A stretch of 64,000 nucleotides of DNA from Acanthopleura granulata (GCA_016165875.1 JABBOT010000004.1:1302001-1366000); one strand, 5' to 3'. Positions 25,801 to 37,118 are shown, numbered from the stretch's first letter. Numbers and translations: made by a program. The notes: a model not told the origin generated them from the letters alone.

Positions 25801-26191
25801 GCTACATCGTGGTGAGAACATGTTCAGACTAGGAAGCCGTGTGTGATTAGATGTTTGTACATTTTGTGTTCTTAGTCAGTTGCTTATGCTTGCTTCAGTA
25901 TGGGTATGGGTGCTTCAGTATGCAAACACGTTATTATAGATTCCCGAATGTTAGACACAGTAATATTTTTTCTGATAGTGTCTATCTTGTGTTTTGTGAT
26001 TACAGATCCCTGGTCAGAGACCATTATCGTCCAAAGAACCCCGTCCTAAACCCATATATGGCAGAAAACAATTCAGTAATGCTGTCAACCACCCGTCTGC
26101 AGGTAACCCAAAGTCAACATTTGGCAGTTACACACAGAGCTATGGAACTATTTCATCCAGTGGTTTGGCAGCACTACAAGCGAAGAAGTGA
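10749..26191 (+). CDS. MAPK15: Mitogen-activated protein kinase 15 (ERK7/ERK8), 13 exons
   Basis: Exons: 10749-10814, 13745-13843, 15162-15282, 16030-16160, 16598-16767, 17271-17410, 18445-18502, 19727-19861, 20510-20615, 23199-23346, 23848-23945, 24298-24459, 26006-26191. They total 1620 nt, or 539 residues plus stop; human ERK8 is 544. The start is the first in-frame ATG after a TAA about 130 bases upstream. The kinase domain has GKGAYG (20-25), VAVKK with K42, alphaC E60, HRDAKPSN (135-142), DFG (155-157), activation TEY (177-179) and APE (187-189), ending near residue 311. [22 protein letters not shown] and [13 protein letters not shown] are ERK7/8-like. YEMI (341-344) matches the LC3/GABARAP-interacting motif position of human ERK8 and precedes a basic [11 protein letters not shown]. 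The tail is Ser/Pro/Gly-rich. The family controls ciliogenesis and autophagy and self-activates its TEY. The oddity is Ala in the catalytic loop (HRDAK). Confidence 0.95.
11150..11984. repeat. Large foldback element in MAPK15 intron 1
   Basis: The left arm 11150-11499 and right arm 11630-11984 are imperfect reverse complements over about 350 bp. Shared blocks include gcactgtccatta, gaagcaagcataagaaaa, ttttggtttcctc, ggacatatttcct, atcactcccacttgat and agcgaaacc. A spacer of about 130 bp separates them. The outer tips are agccctggtatg and cataccttggct. No open frame lies inside, so it looks like a non-autonomous inverted-repeat DNA element. Confidence 0.88.
13409..13550. repeat. Dispersed repeat copy a (MAPK15 intron 1)
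   Basis: Shares tttagaaactcaatttgaac, tcaatttatttc, tgaaaactc and tatttcttg...tggttaccac with 16267-16393 in the same order. This is an unclassified repeat family. Confidence 0.7.
13745..13843 (+). CDS. MAPK15: MAPK15 exon 2
   Basis: Encodes [20 protein letters not shown] and on to DAQ (residues 23-55), with the ATP-anchoring Lys42. Phase 0-0; acceptor tgtttcag and donor gtgagc. Confidence 0.95.
15162..15282 (+). CDS. MAPK15: MAPK15 exon 3
   Basis: Encodes [19 protein letters not shown] through the hinge LVFEFM (residues 56-95 and the first base of D96). E60 is the alphaC glutamate. The donor is g|gtaaga. Confidence 0.94.
15530..15797 (+). repeat. SINE family 1, near full length (MAPK15 intron 3)
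   Basis: A box TGGCTTAGGGG is at 15541-15551 and a degenerate B box near gagttcaaac. The body is gtctgccagcaacctgg and tcctcccaccataatgctgg, with tail gccataaaacaccagtgaaa. A C-run (ccccccccc) interrupts the middle. Confidence 0.85.
16030..16160 (+). CDS. MAPK15: MAPK15 exon 4
   Basis: Encodes [20 protein letters not shown] to VIHRDAK (residues 96-139). The acceptor is atatttcag and the donor gtaagc. Codon GCC gives the unusual Ala138 in the catalytic loop. Confidence 0.94.
16267..16393. repeat. Dispersed repeat copy b (MAPK15 intron 4)
   Basis: Partner of 13409-13550, in the same orientation. It begins just over 100 bases after the exon 4 donor. Confidence 0.7.
16598..16767 (+). CDS. MAPK15: MAPK15 exon 5 (activation segment)
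   Basis: Encodes [32 protein letters not shown]. It contains the DFG, TEY and APE motifs (residues 140-195). The acceptor is accatatag and the donor gtgagc, phase 2. Confidence 0.95.
16845..17073 (+). repeat. Divergent SINE family 1-like copy (MAPK15 intron 5)
   Basis: Only the order of elements and the 3' end survive: tttcctccaattttaa, attcttgagtatggcattaa and gcaacaatgaaataaataa. It is older than the other copies. Confidence 0.55.
17271..17410 (+). CDS. MAPK15: MAPK15 exon 6
   Basis: Encodes [20 protein letters not shown], then [17 protein letters not shown] to PTRE. This is the alphaF/alphaG region of the C-lobe. The acceptor is atatgtcag and the donor g|gtactc, a less common donor. Confidence 0.93.
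18445..18502 (+). CDS. MAPK15: MAPK15 exon 7
   Basis: A 58-nt exon encoding [20 protein letters not shown]. The phase keeps the frame on both sides. The acceptor is tatgtttcag and the donor ag|gtaagg. Confidence 0.85.
18968..19237 (+). repeat. SINE family 1, full length (MAPK15 intron 7)
   Basis: A box TGGCTCAGTCGG (18981-18992) and B box-like GAGTTCAAGTTC (19047-19058) mark a tRNA-like head. The body is gggaaggtccaccagcaact and tcctcccactttaatgctgg. The tail is cataaaacaccaatgaaaag with aataaataaat. Confidence 0.88.
19727..19861 (+). CDS. MAPK15: MAPK15 exon 8
   Basis: Encodes [20 protein letters not shown], then [20 protein letters not shown]. This is the conserved end of the kinase fold. 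The acceptor is taatgacag and the donor gttagt. Confidence 0.93.
20510..20615 (+). CDS. MAPK15: MAPK15 exon 9
   Basis: Encodes [20 protein letters not shown] to YRNKLYE. It ends in phase 0, inside the YEMI motif. The donor gtatat is soon followed by an AT dinucleotide run at 20640-20665. Confidence 0.9.
20640..20665. repeat. AT dinucleotide microsatellite
   Basis: A pure (TA)n run beginning about 25 bases after the MAPK15 exon 9 donor. Confidence 0.95.
23199..23346 (+). CDS. MAPK15: MAPK15 exon 10
   Basis: Starts [16 protein letters not shown]: the end of YEMI, then a basic, possibly nuclear-localising cluster. A Gln/Asn/Gly-rich linker follows. The acceptor is ggtttcag and the donor g|gtaagg. 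Confidence 0.88.
23848..23945 (+). CDS. MAPK15: MAPK15 exon 11
   Basis: Encodes [20 protein letters not shown] to NMQA, part of the variable C-terminal tail. The acceptor is gattttcag, the donor gtaagt, and the frame is kept. Confidence 0.85.
24298..24459 (+). CDS. MAPK15: MAPK15 exon 12
   Basis: Encodes [20 protein letters not shown] to TSSRM, a basic Ser/Pro/Arg-rich tail segment. The acceptor is ttttgccag and the donor gtaggg; phase 0-0. Confidence 0.85.
24520..24681. repeat. TIR element (MITE-like), family A, copy 1 in MAPK15 intron 12
   Basis: The left end aagcctgcaatttggtacct and right end caggcacctatttgcaggct are inverted copies. Inner pairing is tttgaaaac with the right-side gtcttcaaaaat. 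It is about 160 bp and has a second copy at 54527-54688. Confidence 0.8.
26006..26191 (+). CDS. MAPK15: MAPK15 exon 13 (terminal)
   Basis: Begins [20 protein letters not shown] and ends [10 protein letters not shown] with a TGA at 26189-26191. The acceptor is gtgattacag; phase 0. The frame is open from the acceptor to the stop. Confidence 0.85.
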   Translation: MPGQRPLSSKEPRPKPIYGRKQFSNAVNHPSAGNPKSTFGSYTQSYGTISSSGLAALQAKK

Positions 26192-26662
26192 TGGCTTCAT
26201 ACAATACCAATGAAATAACATAGTCAGCTCTAACATTGTATTGGAATGTCCTTTTAGATAATCACCATAGAATATACTTACATTGATCCATCATTGTACA
26301 AATTCATACCTTAACATGCAACTTTCACAGTCCATCTTCATTCATTTACTCACTATGAATGGATGTAGTTATGGTCGAATATCATTTATGATTTCAATCT
26401 TCAGTTGAATATCACAATTAAAGATACAAACATGAGCAGTCCAGGACAAATTATCTACATGTAAGCATATGTCTGTCTGCTTTCTTGAAAATTTTGTGAG
26501 AAACTTTACTATGCTGAGAGGCATTCACTTGACTGATATCTTTTACTTCATTAGCATGTTATGTAAAGATCAGGATTGCATATTTTGTAGAAAGATTCAT
26601 ATTGAGAAAGATCAAATTTCTGATGATACTGAAATGAACCAACTGAAAATAGCAAGTTTCAT

Positions 26663-26735
26663 GGATGTGACAGTTTTAAATAAGGATTTCGTGTTCGGTA
26701 TTTCCATTCATATTGAGGTGAACTCGGCTCATATT
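26663..26735. repeat. Short dispersed repeat, copy 1
   Basis: Shares gtgacagttt, then atatggatttc-like and ttcggtatttc, catttcatatt and gaggtgaact blocks with 28240-28312 in the same orientation. Family unknown. Confidence 0.5.
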
Positions 26736-28239
26736 TTAACTAGGGTTGTTGCAGTCAGTAGGGGCCCATTGCAACGTGACCATAATAGAAGTTGTTGTAT
26801 TTCAAAGAGGATTGGGGGCCAGTTAGGTTCCTCTTTAAAATGGCACTGTTTCTCTGAAATTATTAGTTTCCATGGCAACAGACTAAAAATAGCCAATTTC
26901 AGTGCCTTGAACACCATACAATCCATACTGTTTTCACGCAAGGGTTCCAAATTTTGATATTCAAGCTCATATCTGGAATAGCACTTGCAGTTTAAATTAG
27001 AACAGACCACAAATGACATTTTTTGTTCTAAAACAACTGACTGAATGAAATCCATGCTGTCAAAGACATTACATTAAGAATTGGTTGCGTTTATTTATTT
27101 ATTTATTTACTTTTGGGGGTAAACATGCATAATGAAATAGAATGTTTACAAATACAGCCGAATTTCATTCCACTGAACACTCCTTTGATCAGGTCTTTTT
27201 ATATAAAGTGTTAAAATTGGTAGTAAGTGGTATGTTAGATAATGATTTGTAAACATTTTGTAAGCTTTGTAGGTAATTTTAATGGGAAAGATTTTCCTGT
27301 ACTTGATGACTTGCATATAGTGATGCTAATTTAAAATGCTACAGTTTGAGTATGGTGAAGCAATACAATGCTTTCATTAAAGAGGTAATGTATTAAAAAT
27401 ACAGATGTGTTATTTAAATCATTAAATATATGAAAGGTATTTAGGGTAGCATCTAGACTGTCCTGGACTATTGGGTTTATAAACTCAAACCTAGTAGGGC
27501 TTCAGTTTAACGTGGGCTACCTTCACCTACAAACCTGTCCCCCTCCATCCCCTGAGAGTGAAGTATTTTTTTGTAAGACATAAAAGAAGCAAACAAATAA
27601 CCACATTCAAATAAATGAAATGTTTGAATTTTGACAGACAAAGCACACATATTACTATGGTTAGGTCCTTTCCCTGTGAATGATGTTGAAATCAAGGAAA
27701 CCAGTAGTTAGTGTGTCTTCCCTGTTATTTGAGCTCGTTAACTTAAGACCAGTGCCATTTCGATAGACGTAATGCCAAGTACAATGTAGAAACATAAATT
27801 GTGTCATTTTTCATGAGCTAACATTATTTCAGATTCAGAAACGGGTTCACTTTGATTAGCAAAGAAGGACCCCTTTATTTGTCCCCCAACGGAACCGAGT
27901 AACTGAAAGTTTTTATCTCTGCTGTCAGTCCATTACACAAGTTTTCTGGACCTTTTTGGAAAATGGCTAACTGTAATGAATTGAAACTTGGTACCTGCCT
28001 TAGTGTAGGAAGTTACAGGTAAGTAGCCAATTTTGAAACTAGTACATAACTTTACCATGATCAATTGGAGATTAAGTTCAAGTTTCGGGTCGTTTAGTCC
28101 ATTTCTAACAAACTTATGGCCATTTTTAACCTGGTGTGGACAGTTTTTCAGTTGGATTCTCTGAATTGAACCTTAGTGCATATATCCTCACCGATTCATT
28201 CATTTTAAACAAAATTGTGGCTGTTTTTGTTCTTGACAT

Positions 28240-28312
28240 GGATGTTGTTGTGACAGTTTCAGATATGGATTTCATATTCGGTATTTCATTTCATATTAAG
28301 GTGAACTGTTTT
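28240..28312. repeat. Short dispersed repeat, copy 2
   Basis: Partner of 26663-26735, downstream of MAPK15 and in the same orientation. Confidence 0.5.
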
Positions 28313-29284
28313 TGTTCTTGACATGGCTGTTATTCTGATGGTGTAAATGTTGATTTCTTATTTTTTAATCCATTAAATAAATTCATATTCATATGTTGAT
28401 TAAATGTTGAAAGAAACCATTGATTGCCAGAAATGAATTTTCTCTTCAACTCTGTCATTCCATACTGCTGCACATGTACAGCCATTTAGGAATGTCATTT
28501 AGAGTGGTCTTTCTCTAATATACTTGAATCTAAGTAATTAATTTATGCTGTAAATGTTGTATTGATATGCCTCACCACTTTAGAATTCCATGTCTGAACT
28601 ACACGTACATCTTATAGTTATTGTGGATTATAGTTTTTATTTTTCACAGAAATACAGTGTATCTGTATCTTAATGAAGTCATTTTTAGTCCGTATTTAAA
28701 TCACTGCCTGAGTTTGACACTGTAAAGGTGCATGTTGGTAGATATTATACACAGAATCATTGTGTTGATCATGACTTTCATATTCAATCATTCGCGAGTT
28801 TTTGTCACTCAGTCCTCATTTAGGTGTGTTTTTCTTATTTAATTTTTGGGGGGTTACATATGTCAGGAATGTAGTGTTATTAACGGTATACTTTTAATTG
28901 TATGATGGTGTTGTTTATACATTTACATCATCGTTGGGCTATTGTATATGTGTATAACTTCTTCAGCAAATAGCTGCCTTGCAAAGAGAAACTAAATCAG
29001 GAAAAAGGTCTTGGAATAATTGCAAGGGACTGTATTGTATGTAAACCAGTATGTGGTGAATGTTGTATACAGCACATGTATGTCTAAGACAAGTCTGTGA
29101 TCATTCATTTTTCCTTTAACTAGTTTGTTGATTCTTACACATATGTATCATAAATTAATATAGCCCTTTGTGATCGAAAGGGTTGTTACCGTCCAGTTAT
29201 TCAATTCCATCCAGTGTACCTGTATTTTTAATAAATTATTTATTATTCATCTTTATGAAGATATGCTGTACCAGTTTATTCATT

Positions 29285-29500
29285 GTTGTGCCAGTGCCAA
29301 TATGGTCGCTGTGAGTGAAAGACCAGCTCATGTTGGCTTTCTCTCCAGCCGCATTTTGGAAAGGCCGCCAGTAACTTGCGGATGGTCGTGGGTTTCACCC
29401 GGGCTCTGCCCATTTCCCCCCACCATAATGCTGACCGCCGTCGTATAAGTGAAATATTCTTGGTTATGGTGTAAAACACCAATCAAATAAATAATTAAAT
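29285..29500 (+). repeat. SINE family 1, 5'-truncated
   Basis: Contains ggtcgctgtgag, gccgccagtaacttgcggat, cgggctctgcccatttcccc and ccaccataatgctgaccgcc. It ends gtaaaacaccaatcaaataa. The A-box head is missing. Confidence 0.85.
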
Positions 29501-29579
29501 TTATCCCATTTTTGTGTTATTACCAGACACCAAAACTATGACTGACGTATTTATTTGGCAATATCAAAGGGGCGTTAAG

Positions 29580-29641
29580 AGCACGTAACTGTCATGGCAA
29601 CCAGTACTGTATACATTACGTCACCATGACAGCTACGTGCT
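29580..29641. repeat. Short hairpin-forming inverted repeat
   Basis: agcacgtaactgtcatgg (29580-29597) pairs with ccatgacagctacgtgct (29624-29641). The stem is 18 bp with one mismatch and the loop about 26 bases. Confidence 0.75.
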
Positions 29642-32600
29642 CGTAACGTTAAGAGGGTTTCGTACAAGTGGGCCCTGGTTCCTGCTCGCCAAGAATTTCA
29701 AACTTTGCAATAATAAAACTCTTAGCTGCCCAAAACTCAGACGATTTCCATACCAGGTACGTACCTGTACACCAAAAATTTCTGGCTGGCTGCAAAAGTC
29801 TTAACATTCTTAAATACGCCGAAAAGCGGATGTGGTTGTCGGTGTCTGATTCTGTGTCATGGTCGAAAATCCTGGTACGTCAGGCTGATTGATTTATCAG
29901 AACATGTCTTAAGATATTCGTATGACTTAAACACGCCTAAGAAAGCAGATTTCGTTACACGAAATAAAATGGTTTGGTGGTATAGCTTTTGACGTACGGA
30001 CACAAACCGCCTGATCATCTGCGAAGTTCAAACCCAGTTACATTTCTGTTTCACAAGAAACAAAAAGATAAATTACCTAAATTTGTATGCATTCGGATCA
30101 TTTGTGGACAGAACAGCTTGACTGTGTATGATGTGGCGTAAAACATTCTGTGAATAAGAGTGTATTTACATTAATGTTTTGCAAATGAAAAAAAGTTTTT
30201 TTCTTAACCGGTGAGAAATGGGTCAAAACATGTGACCGTGGGGTAAAATTGAAAGGCACATGGGGTCTTGGCAAATCCCATTTCTCAGTCCAAGAATGTA
30301 ATGTCTGGTGTGATCTTGTGATGATAAGACAACCGTCAGAACCACTCGACCATGATGCAGTCTCTCCATCCCCTTTTTTATGAAATGACCTAAGCCTGCA
30401 CGGCACGTCTCTTACATCAACTGACTGGTAAGTTGCATTATGTTATGTCGAGAGAGACAGTTTATTCTGAAGCATTGTTGTCAACTCAGCGATTCTAGAT
30501 TACATGCCCTGGACATATATGGACTTATAACATACCGTAGTTTGAAAACATCCAAGTAGAATTTGATGCCCATTGCTATTTTACCATAAATCAATACGAG
30601 TGATCATAGCTGTGGGCAAAAAGTTTAAAGTTTGATTTTGCCACGAATAAATCCCTTGCTAGAGGCGATATAACCCCCAGAATGATCCTTGACCAGATCC
30701 TCCCCCAGAAATAGAAAAAGTCGATATTTTTAATTCCTCACAACCGGCAACTTCCATATCGGATAAATCCGAAGTCAAGACGAACAGTGGCTGGCAGGCA
30801 TGGACATACTCGTTGGATTACACAGCCCGGAAACTTTATTATCTCTCGGCAAATATATTTGGCAAATCTGGCAGCTGGGCTGAGCTTCGTGCAAACAACG
30901 TCTGGTATATGTATACGACCGAGTAGAGCTCAGTGCTGAGTGAGTGAATGGCACCATTTCCATAGACTATGCCTGAATGATGTAATGTTCTTAATTAAGT
31001 AAAATCATTTCGCATAATACTTGCACTGTGTCGCTTAGTGTCTTCTGTGACAGTTTTGCCTAGGTGTAATGTTATGGAAATTCCACTTGAAAGTATGTTT
31101 GCGAGACAGTTTACTGTTACAGTGAGATCAAAAGGATGACTGTCTTAAAAAAATGTTCGCTCTTTTAGAGTGTGACATGTAGACACGATAAATAAAGTAT
31201 ACTTCGAAACAACTTTACATCCCAAAGCGAGATTGTGTGTATTAGCAGGAATTAATATTATTGACAATCAATAAATGTGGATTTTGTCAGCGAATTATTG
31301 TACATTTAATCCCATATTAAATTGTCAACCATGTAAATGTGTGCGGCAATGCAACTGTTTACTCATGCAGTACGTGAGCTCAATCTACCGTGAGTTGAAG
31401 TTTGTGTATGGATTTCATTCAGATGATATCCCTATTCCAGATTTTGTTGGCTTTTATTCGTTTGTCATGGATTTAAGAATCTCCCATTGAATATCCCACC
31501 AATCTGAACGTGATCGTCAGATATTCCCTCAAACTGTCAAATATCGACCACATGTGGACGTATTTGGACACCGGGTTACTGCGGTATAGTTGCTCAATTC
31601 CCCCTAGCATATCCAATGATTTCAATGTAAATATTTAAGGAGGCCAAACTCGTTTTTATGCAGGTCGATTGGGTCTTACACTCCCAGTATTTTACAACCA
31701 GTTCTTATTTAAATTCTTACTGGTTCGCATAGCCTATGTACACGTTTATTCAACCTATGGTTTATATATTTGCATTTTTAATGTATGTTCTAATGACAAG
31801 AAAAGATCTACATACGCGTTTGTTGTGAACACTTTGGTTTTGCACCTAAGCAGGATGAGACTGCCATCTAACCCATGAGAATGGCTAAGCATGACGCACT
31901 CCCCACTCGTGGGTATTCTTAGCAAATGTACTTGTATATAGCGGTGTATGAATTGGTCGTCTTTCTATATCAAATGCTCTTCGATATTATAAATTTGATC
32001 TATTCCTTGTAATACAAAACAGATAGCAGAAAACAGTTAAAACGAGATATGAAATCAGCTGAATTTTGTTTTATTTTTTTTTTATTTATTTTTATTTTTT
32101 TATTCTTCGAGTGGAGGAAATGTGTTGGGGTGTAAATCTTGAATTACGTTTATATATATATAACAAACTAATTAAAAGCTATATTTCTCTTACCTTTCTT
32201 CAGCAATCTGTTTGTTGCAGATTTCTCTGATACAAACGTTTCGAATCCTTAATTATTCGTTGTTCGTTTGTAACAGAACAGGTCTGTCGATGCCATGGTT
32301 GTTATCCTTGAAAATGCACACCAATCTTACAAGGGCGAATAATCACGAAGTTTTGTTTGTACTGAGAGTCAACCAATCAGCATCGGATTAAATCAATTCA
32401 CTGGAGGTCAAGAAAACATTCCCCGCGTAATGCGAAAGTAAAGTGAAAAATGTAGAATGTGCCGGATATTCATATCGATTACGACAGAGTGTTTTGATTT
32501 TCACGAGTGAGCCAATAACCGAAATATTGCGCATGAAAAATCAGTGACAAATATAAACAAAGATGAAAAGCCAATCAGTTGTAATTGTTGTTTTTCCACG

Positions 32601-33055
32601 AATGCATGGTCGATGCATCCATACACTAACGTCCCCGTCTGAAACCTATATCATTACATCACACGTTAGCTATATATATGATGCCTAGAACAGAACCTGT
32701 CATATAATTAGTTGAACCACTTATGCTAATCATCACAGGAATATTTCTATACATTGAATGTTTTCTAAAATACACATACAGTGCAAAAACAAATGGTGTG
32801 GTGTCACAGTGAAAAGTGCTGGTAATTTTGTAACCTGTAATATTTGTTGTATATTTACACGTTACTGCTGAGACAAAGTTAACTTTATGTTTACTGCATA
32901 TTCACCTGTTTAGTAACACAATTTAATTTACAGCTGTTCCAGTTTACATCACTTTGTTCTGTAAAGTTACATTCTTTTTACAATAGAACCTGTGCTATAT
33001 CCAGAAAGTGTAATCTCTTATAACGATAATACTGTTAGTTAAATTCACTTTCTAA

Positions 33056-33930
33056 ATGACATCTGCCAATCTGATAGTAAAGCTTACAGTACGATGGGAG
33101 GCTGAGGTTAGCACCACTTTCATTTTTCGTTGTTCGTTATTCGAGTGTCGAACAACTGCTAGTTGTCAAGTATTTCCTTCTTCGGTTCTCAACTCTTTTA
33201 CTTTTTGTTACTTGAATGCAGAGTATCCTCCTAGAACGTTTTGCGTTTTTCGAATGTCGAATAACGTGCTACCACGTTTTTCGTTATTCGGCTCCCGTAT
33301 AATTGATCGATCGATTGATTGATTGATTGACAGTTACAATCGAGCTGGCAAGTATTTTCTTATTCGGACCTCAACACTTTACTTTTTTGCCTTTCGAATG
33401 TAGACTAACGTGCAAGCACTCTTTTCGTTATTCGAATGTCGAATAACGTGCTGGCACGATTTTCGTTATTCGAATGTCGAATGCTGGTCACGAATAACGA
33501 ATATAGTGGTAACACGTTTTTCCTTATTCGACATTCGAATATCTTGCTAGCACGCTTTTCGCCATAATAGATATATTCGATATTCCAATAATAAAAAGTA
33601 AAAGTTGAGATCAGAATAATGAAACACGTGCCAGCTCAATTGTAACTGTCAATCAATCAACCAATGAATTAATTATTGGTGTCCCGAATAACAAAAAACG
33701 TGTTAACACGTTATTCGACATTCGAATAACAAAACCCGCTAGCAGGATATTCGATATTCCAGTAACTAAATGTAAAAGTGTAAAAGTGCGAGGATCTTTT
33801 TTCGTTATTCGAATGTCGTGCTAGCACGTTATTCGACATTTGAACAACGAAAAACGAGCTGGCACGTTACTCGACATTGCAATAACCTAACAGGATATTC
33901 TATTTCCCAATAACAAAAAGTAAAATTTCA
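33056..33930. repeat. Array of palindromic TTATTCG/CGAATAA units with nested inverted repeats
   Basis: Many copies of cgttattcgaatgtcgaata and gtgctagcacg-like palindromes sit between copies of a tcaacttttactttttgtta block in both orientations. The stretch 33309-33400 (tgattgattgacagttacaa, gagctggca, then ctcaacactttac) is mirrored at 33588-33668. The array is therefore a tandem set of foldback units. Confidence 0.85.
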
Positions 33931-34914
33931 ACTTTAGCCCGCTTAATACGACAACATAAACTTCGTAGAAGTATTTTTGTCGTATACTATACTAATACGC
34001 CACTTTATTTACACAAAAATAAAGACGAAAATAGACGCCACTGTACAGTAATTAAGGGTGTCGAGTAAATAGCGGCTATATTTGCCTAATGCATGAATGC
34101 AATGTCATGAAAGAGGATTATTTTAAAATATACAGATTGTGCGGATGAATGTCTGGTTTGTGCACATATATGTTTGACAACTCAGTTATACTGTCGCTAT
34201 GCATTGGTTTCTTGTCCGTTGGTTCTTTATGTCGACAGCACGGTTTGTCGTCGATATACCGCCTATATTAACCGTTTCCTGATCACGAATTTCCGAGTTC
34301 GTACGGGATCTCTGATGTAATTTCCACAAGAGATCAATTGTCCTTAAAACTTGGCAGGAAGATAATGGCGAGGTCTTGGTCTCACAACTGATGCTTTGTA
34401 TAGGTTCATTTCAGCTGATAGAGATATAGCACGATGGTCGTTCTTAAAAATTCGACGTGTTGCAAATAAATCATTCTCTTCCCTTGTACCGAAACCTGTG
34501 ACAGAAATAACCTGACTTAATATTTACATTTAAAGCCTGTTTTGTTTTCACTAAACGTTGCCCCCTTGGCTCGATTCGGCATAAGCGTTTAAGGTCTTGA
34601 GCGAACAACACGTTTTCATATTGAGCATATCGGATACAAACAAAAATAATTTCAGGAATATAGTATGAATATACTGTGTCCTATATGACCAAATCTGCCT
34701 GTCGTCAGTGAACCTGTAGAACCATTTACCTGGAGAAGAAAGGATATATTTGTTTACTGTTGATTCCGTCTTTCAAAGGCCTTCAACCCAAAGCCCTGTG
34801 GGCATGTTCTAGCTAAGTTGGCAAACACGGTGTTGATCTGACTGGACGGACCATGATTGTATTACAGTTGTAGTATTAATACTCTCCAAAAAAAATTCTG
34901 CGTTATATTTGTTA

Positions 34915-35110
34915 GACTTCCAGAGGGATGACAGATTACATTTCCGTTAATCTAACGGATAAATTTGCTCCTATCCGTATTGGAAGAACTATGTTATTCG
35001 ATTACGGGTAAGGAATTAAAATCCGTTTTTAGGAAGGGATTAATCCCTTAGATCAACCGAAAGGCAATGTGCTATCTCTCAAGTAACGGATTTAACGGAA
35101 GATTTTTGTG
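34915..35110. repeat. TIR element (MITE-like), family B, copy 1
   Basis: Left agagggatgacagattacat and ccgttaatctaac mirror the right gattaatcccttagatcaac, cgaaaggcaatg and atctctcaagtaacgg. It is about 190 bp without an ORF. A second copy is at 37560-37735. Confidence 0.7.
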
Positions 35111-35844
35111 AGAGTATAAATCCAGAAATGTCACTATTTCGTGTTTTCTGTTTAAATGAAGGTCGAGTTTGTTGTAGACGAGCAGCTTTTCTCTCCGAAT
35201 GACTGCCTTGGACGTCAGCCAAAGAAAGCGGATTTTACCGGTTGGAGTGTTCTTTGGACGCTGATGGGAAATATCAGGTCACTTCGGCGAAAGTAAGAGA
35301 TCAATTAATCGGCCAGCAAACAAATTCTCGGAGTAACCTTGTGCAAATCAGATAGCAGTATACGGCCTTCTAGACGGTGTCTCCCGTGACACGTATCGTC
35401 GAGCTAAATTTAGAAGAAGGTTAATCCATCTCAAGAACTATCAATCAAGATAACGTAGCCGGTAGACTACCTGAGGACAGTGACGTCATTCACACACTGA
35501 AATTACAGGCTGTCCAAGAAGTAACCCAATCTGCATGACCTGTACACGTCTGGGCAGTCGATCGAATATTTCTCGCGAAAGTTATTTATTTGTGCGTACG
35601 ACATAAATTTACAAGGGCTGTAAGAAAACCATTCACCTATTCTAAGAACACTGTTTCATATTTGTGTCTAATTCCGATTAACCCGGTCCTAGGGGGCTGT
35701 GTTTTCATCCTGTGAGCATGATGGCCATGTTTAATATAGAACTTTGCAATCAAAGTCCAACTGAGACATATATCTGATTAACGACACCATACATATACTA
35801 AAATGGTACACGATTTGGATACCCCGCCACAAGGTCACGGTAAT

Positions 35845-36118
35845 ACAAAAGACTTTAAAAGTGGTACTTGTTGGTGCCTCAGTTGGCCCTCAGCACTGAG
35901 AGATGGGATCAAAGAAACAGGGCTGCATGGTCGGCACGGTGTCTGTATAATGTGTCTGGGTTAAGTTTCATGACTGGTGTCTTCGGTATGATGTTCCAGT
36001 GGCTGCATTTACTCGTCCTTCCACAAGAAGACAGGGTGTACATACGTACTAAGCACTCCTCGTCATCATATGACAAAAAAATTGTACGACGTAAAACCCA
36101 AGCATGCATGCATTATTC
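35845..36118 (+). repeat. SINE-like repeat family 2, copy 1
   Basis: Contains ttggccctcagcactgagag, tgtctgtataatgtgtctgg, ggtgtcttcggtatgatgtt, ccagtggctgcat and tacgacgtaaaacccaagca. It is collinear with 38575-38850 and with the reverse of 42672-42878. The tRNA-like head is missing. Confidence 0.8.
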
Positions 36119-36911
36119 ATCCGCCTAGAACATTCATTGCCTCTTTTCGTCATCATACATATGGTGTTCTTTGCCGTTTTGGAAAGTAGTCCTACGATTA
36201 TTGACTCGGCACGCCCATTTTGGTTGACGGCTGGTATACGAATGGCAATTTCGATGCAAAGGTTCGGCACAACTCGGTACTAGTTCGTTGTGGTGACCTT
36301 ATAAAACTCGCCACTCGCTTTAGTTCACGATTAGTTAGGCTGAGAAAACACCAGCTCCTATCTCCTCCAATAATACCTCTATTGGGAAGTCTGAGAAGGC
36401 GGAGCCGAAGCACGCACGGCAGGAAACTTCTGAAAATAAAAACGTTGAAGGGTAAACAATTTTATGACCAAAAGCATCAGCAGCGCGTATTTCTCGTGTA
36501 TTCACATGTTACATCTTCCGTTGGATGAACTGGAATTTAACCTAACAAAAATTGCTGTAGAAATCCAAACAGCGCGTCATGACGCAGTAGAAACCTTATA
36601 TCCGTGCATACAAAGACATGCATACTAAGGCTTCTTAAATCATGAGCAGTCGGGAGACGATTGAAATATCATCCTTTGGCCGCTGGAGGTTTCTGACAAA
36701 CACAGTGACTTTGCCGATCAACAAAGGTTCGCTTTCTAAAGAAGACTAAATAACGTGTGCTATATGTATCCTATTACATGTTAAGTAAGTACATTTAAAT
36801 ACTAGAAAGTCCTACCCTCACTCTAACTGTTCATAAACCAGCATAGTCCCCATACAGCGAACTGAGGTATCTGACCAGCGCTCGTCTTGCATGTTGTAAA
36901 GATCTGACTTA

Positions 36912-37118
36912 TAGGCCGCACACTTGTGGGCGTAGCATGGATATATAGAGTAGGCCGTGGATTTTGTCGACCTACAGAACGTGGCTATACAGAGTAGGCC
37001 ATACAATTGCGGACATAGCATGGATATATAGAATAGGCCGTAGATTTGTGGATGTACTGAGCATGGCTATATAGAGTAGGCCGTTAAGTTGTGGACGTAT
37101 CGTGGATATGTAGAGTAG
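36912..37118. repeat. About 40-bp tandem repeat, five units
   Basis: Units begin with taggccg or taggcca and end ggatatatagag or ggctatatagag. Five units of roughly 39-43 bp are visible. Confidence 0.75.

Noticed and set aside
29990..30370. tRNA-like stretches (ggtttggtggtatagc with aagttcaaaccc; on minus, tggtcgagtggttctgac)
   Set aside because: A-box-like pieces are present, but no full cloverleaf or proper B box could be folded by eye; perhaps decayed SINE heads.
36198..36528. Overlapping plus (102 codons) and minus (71 codons) ORFs
   Set aside because: Arg/Leu-rich in both directions with no domain; likely shadows of a GC-richer stretch.
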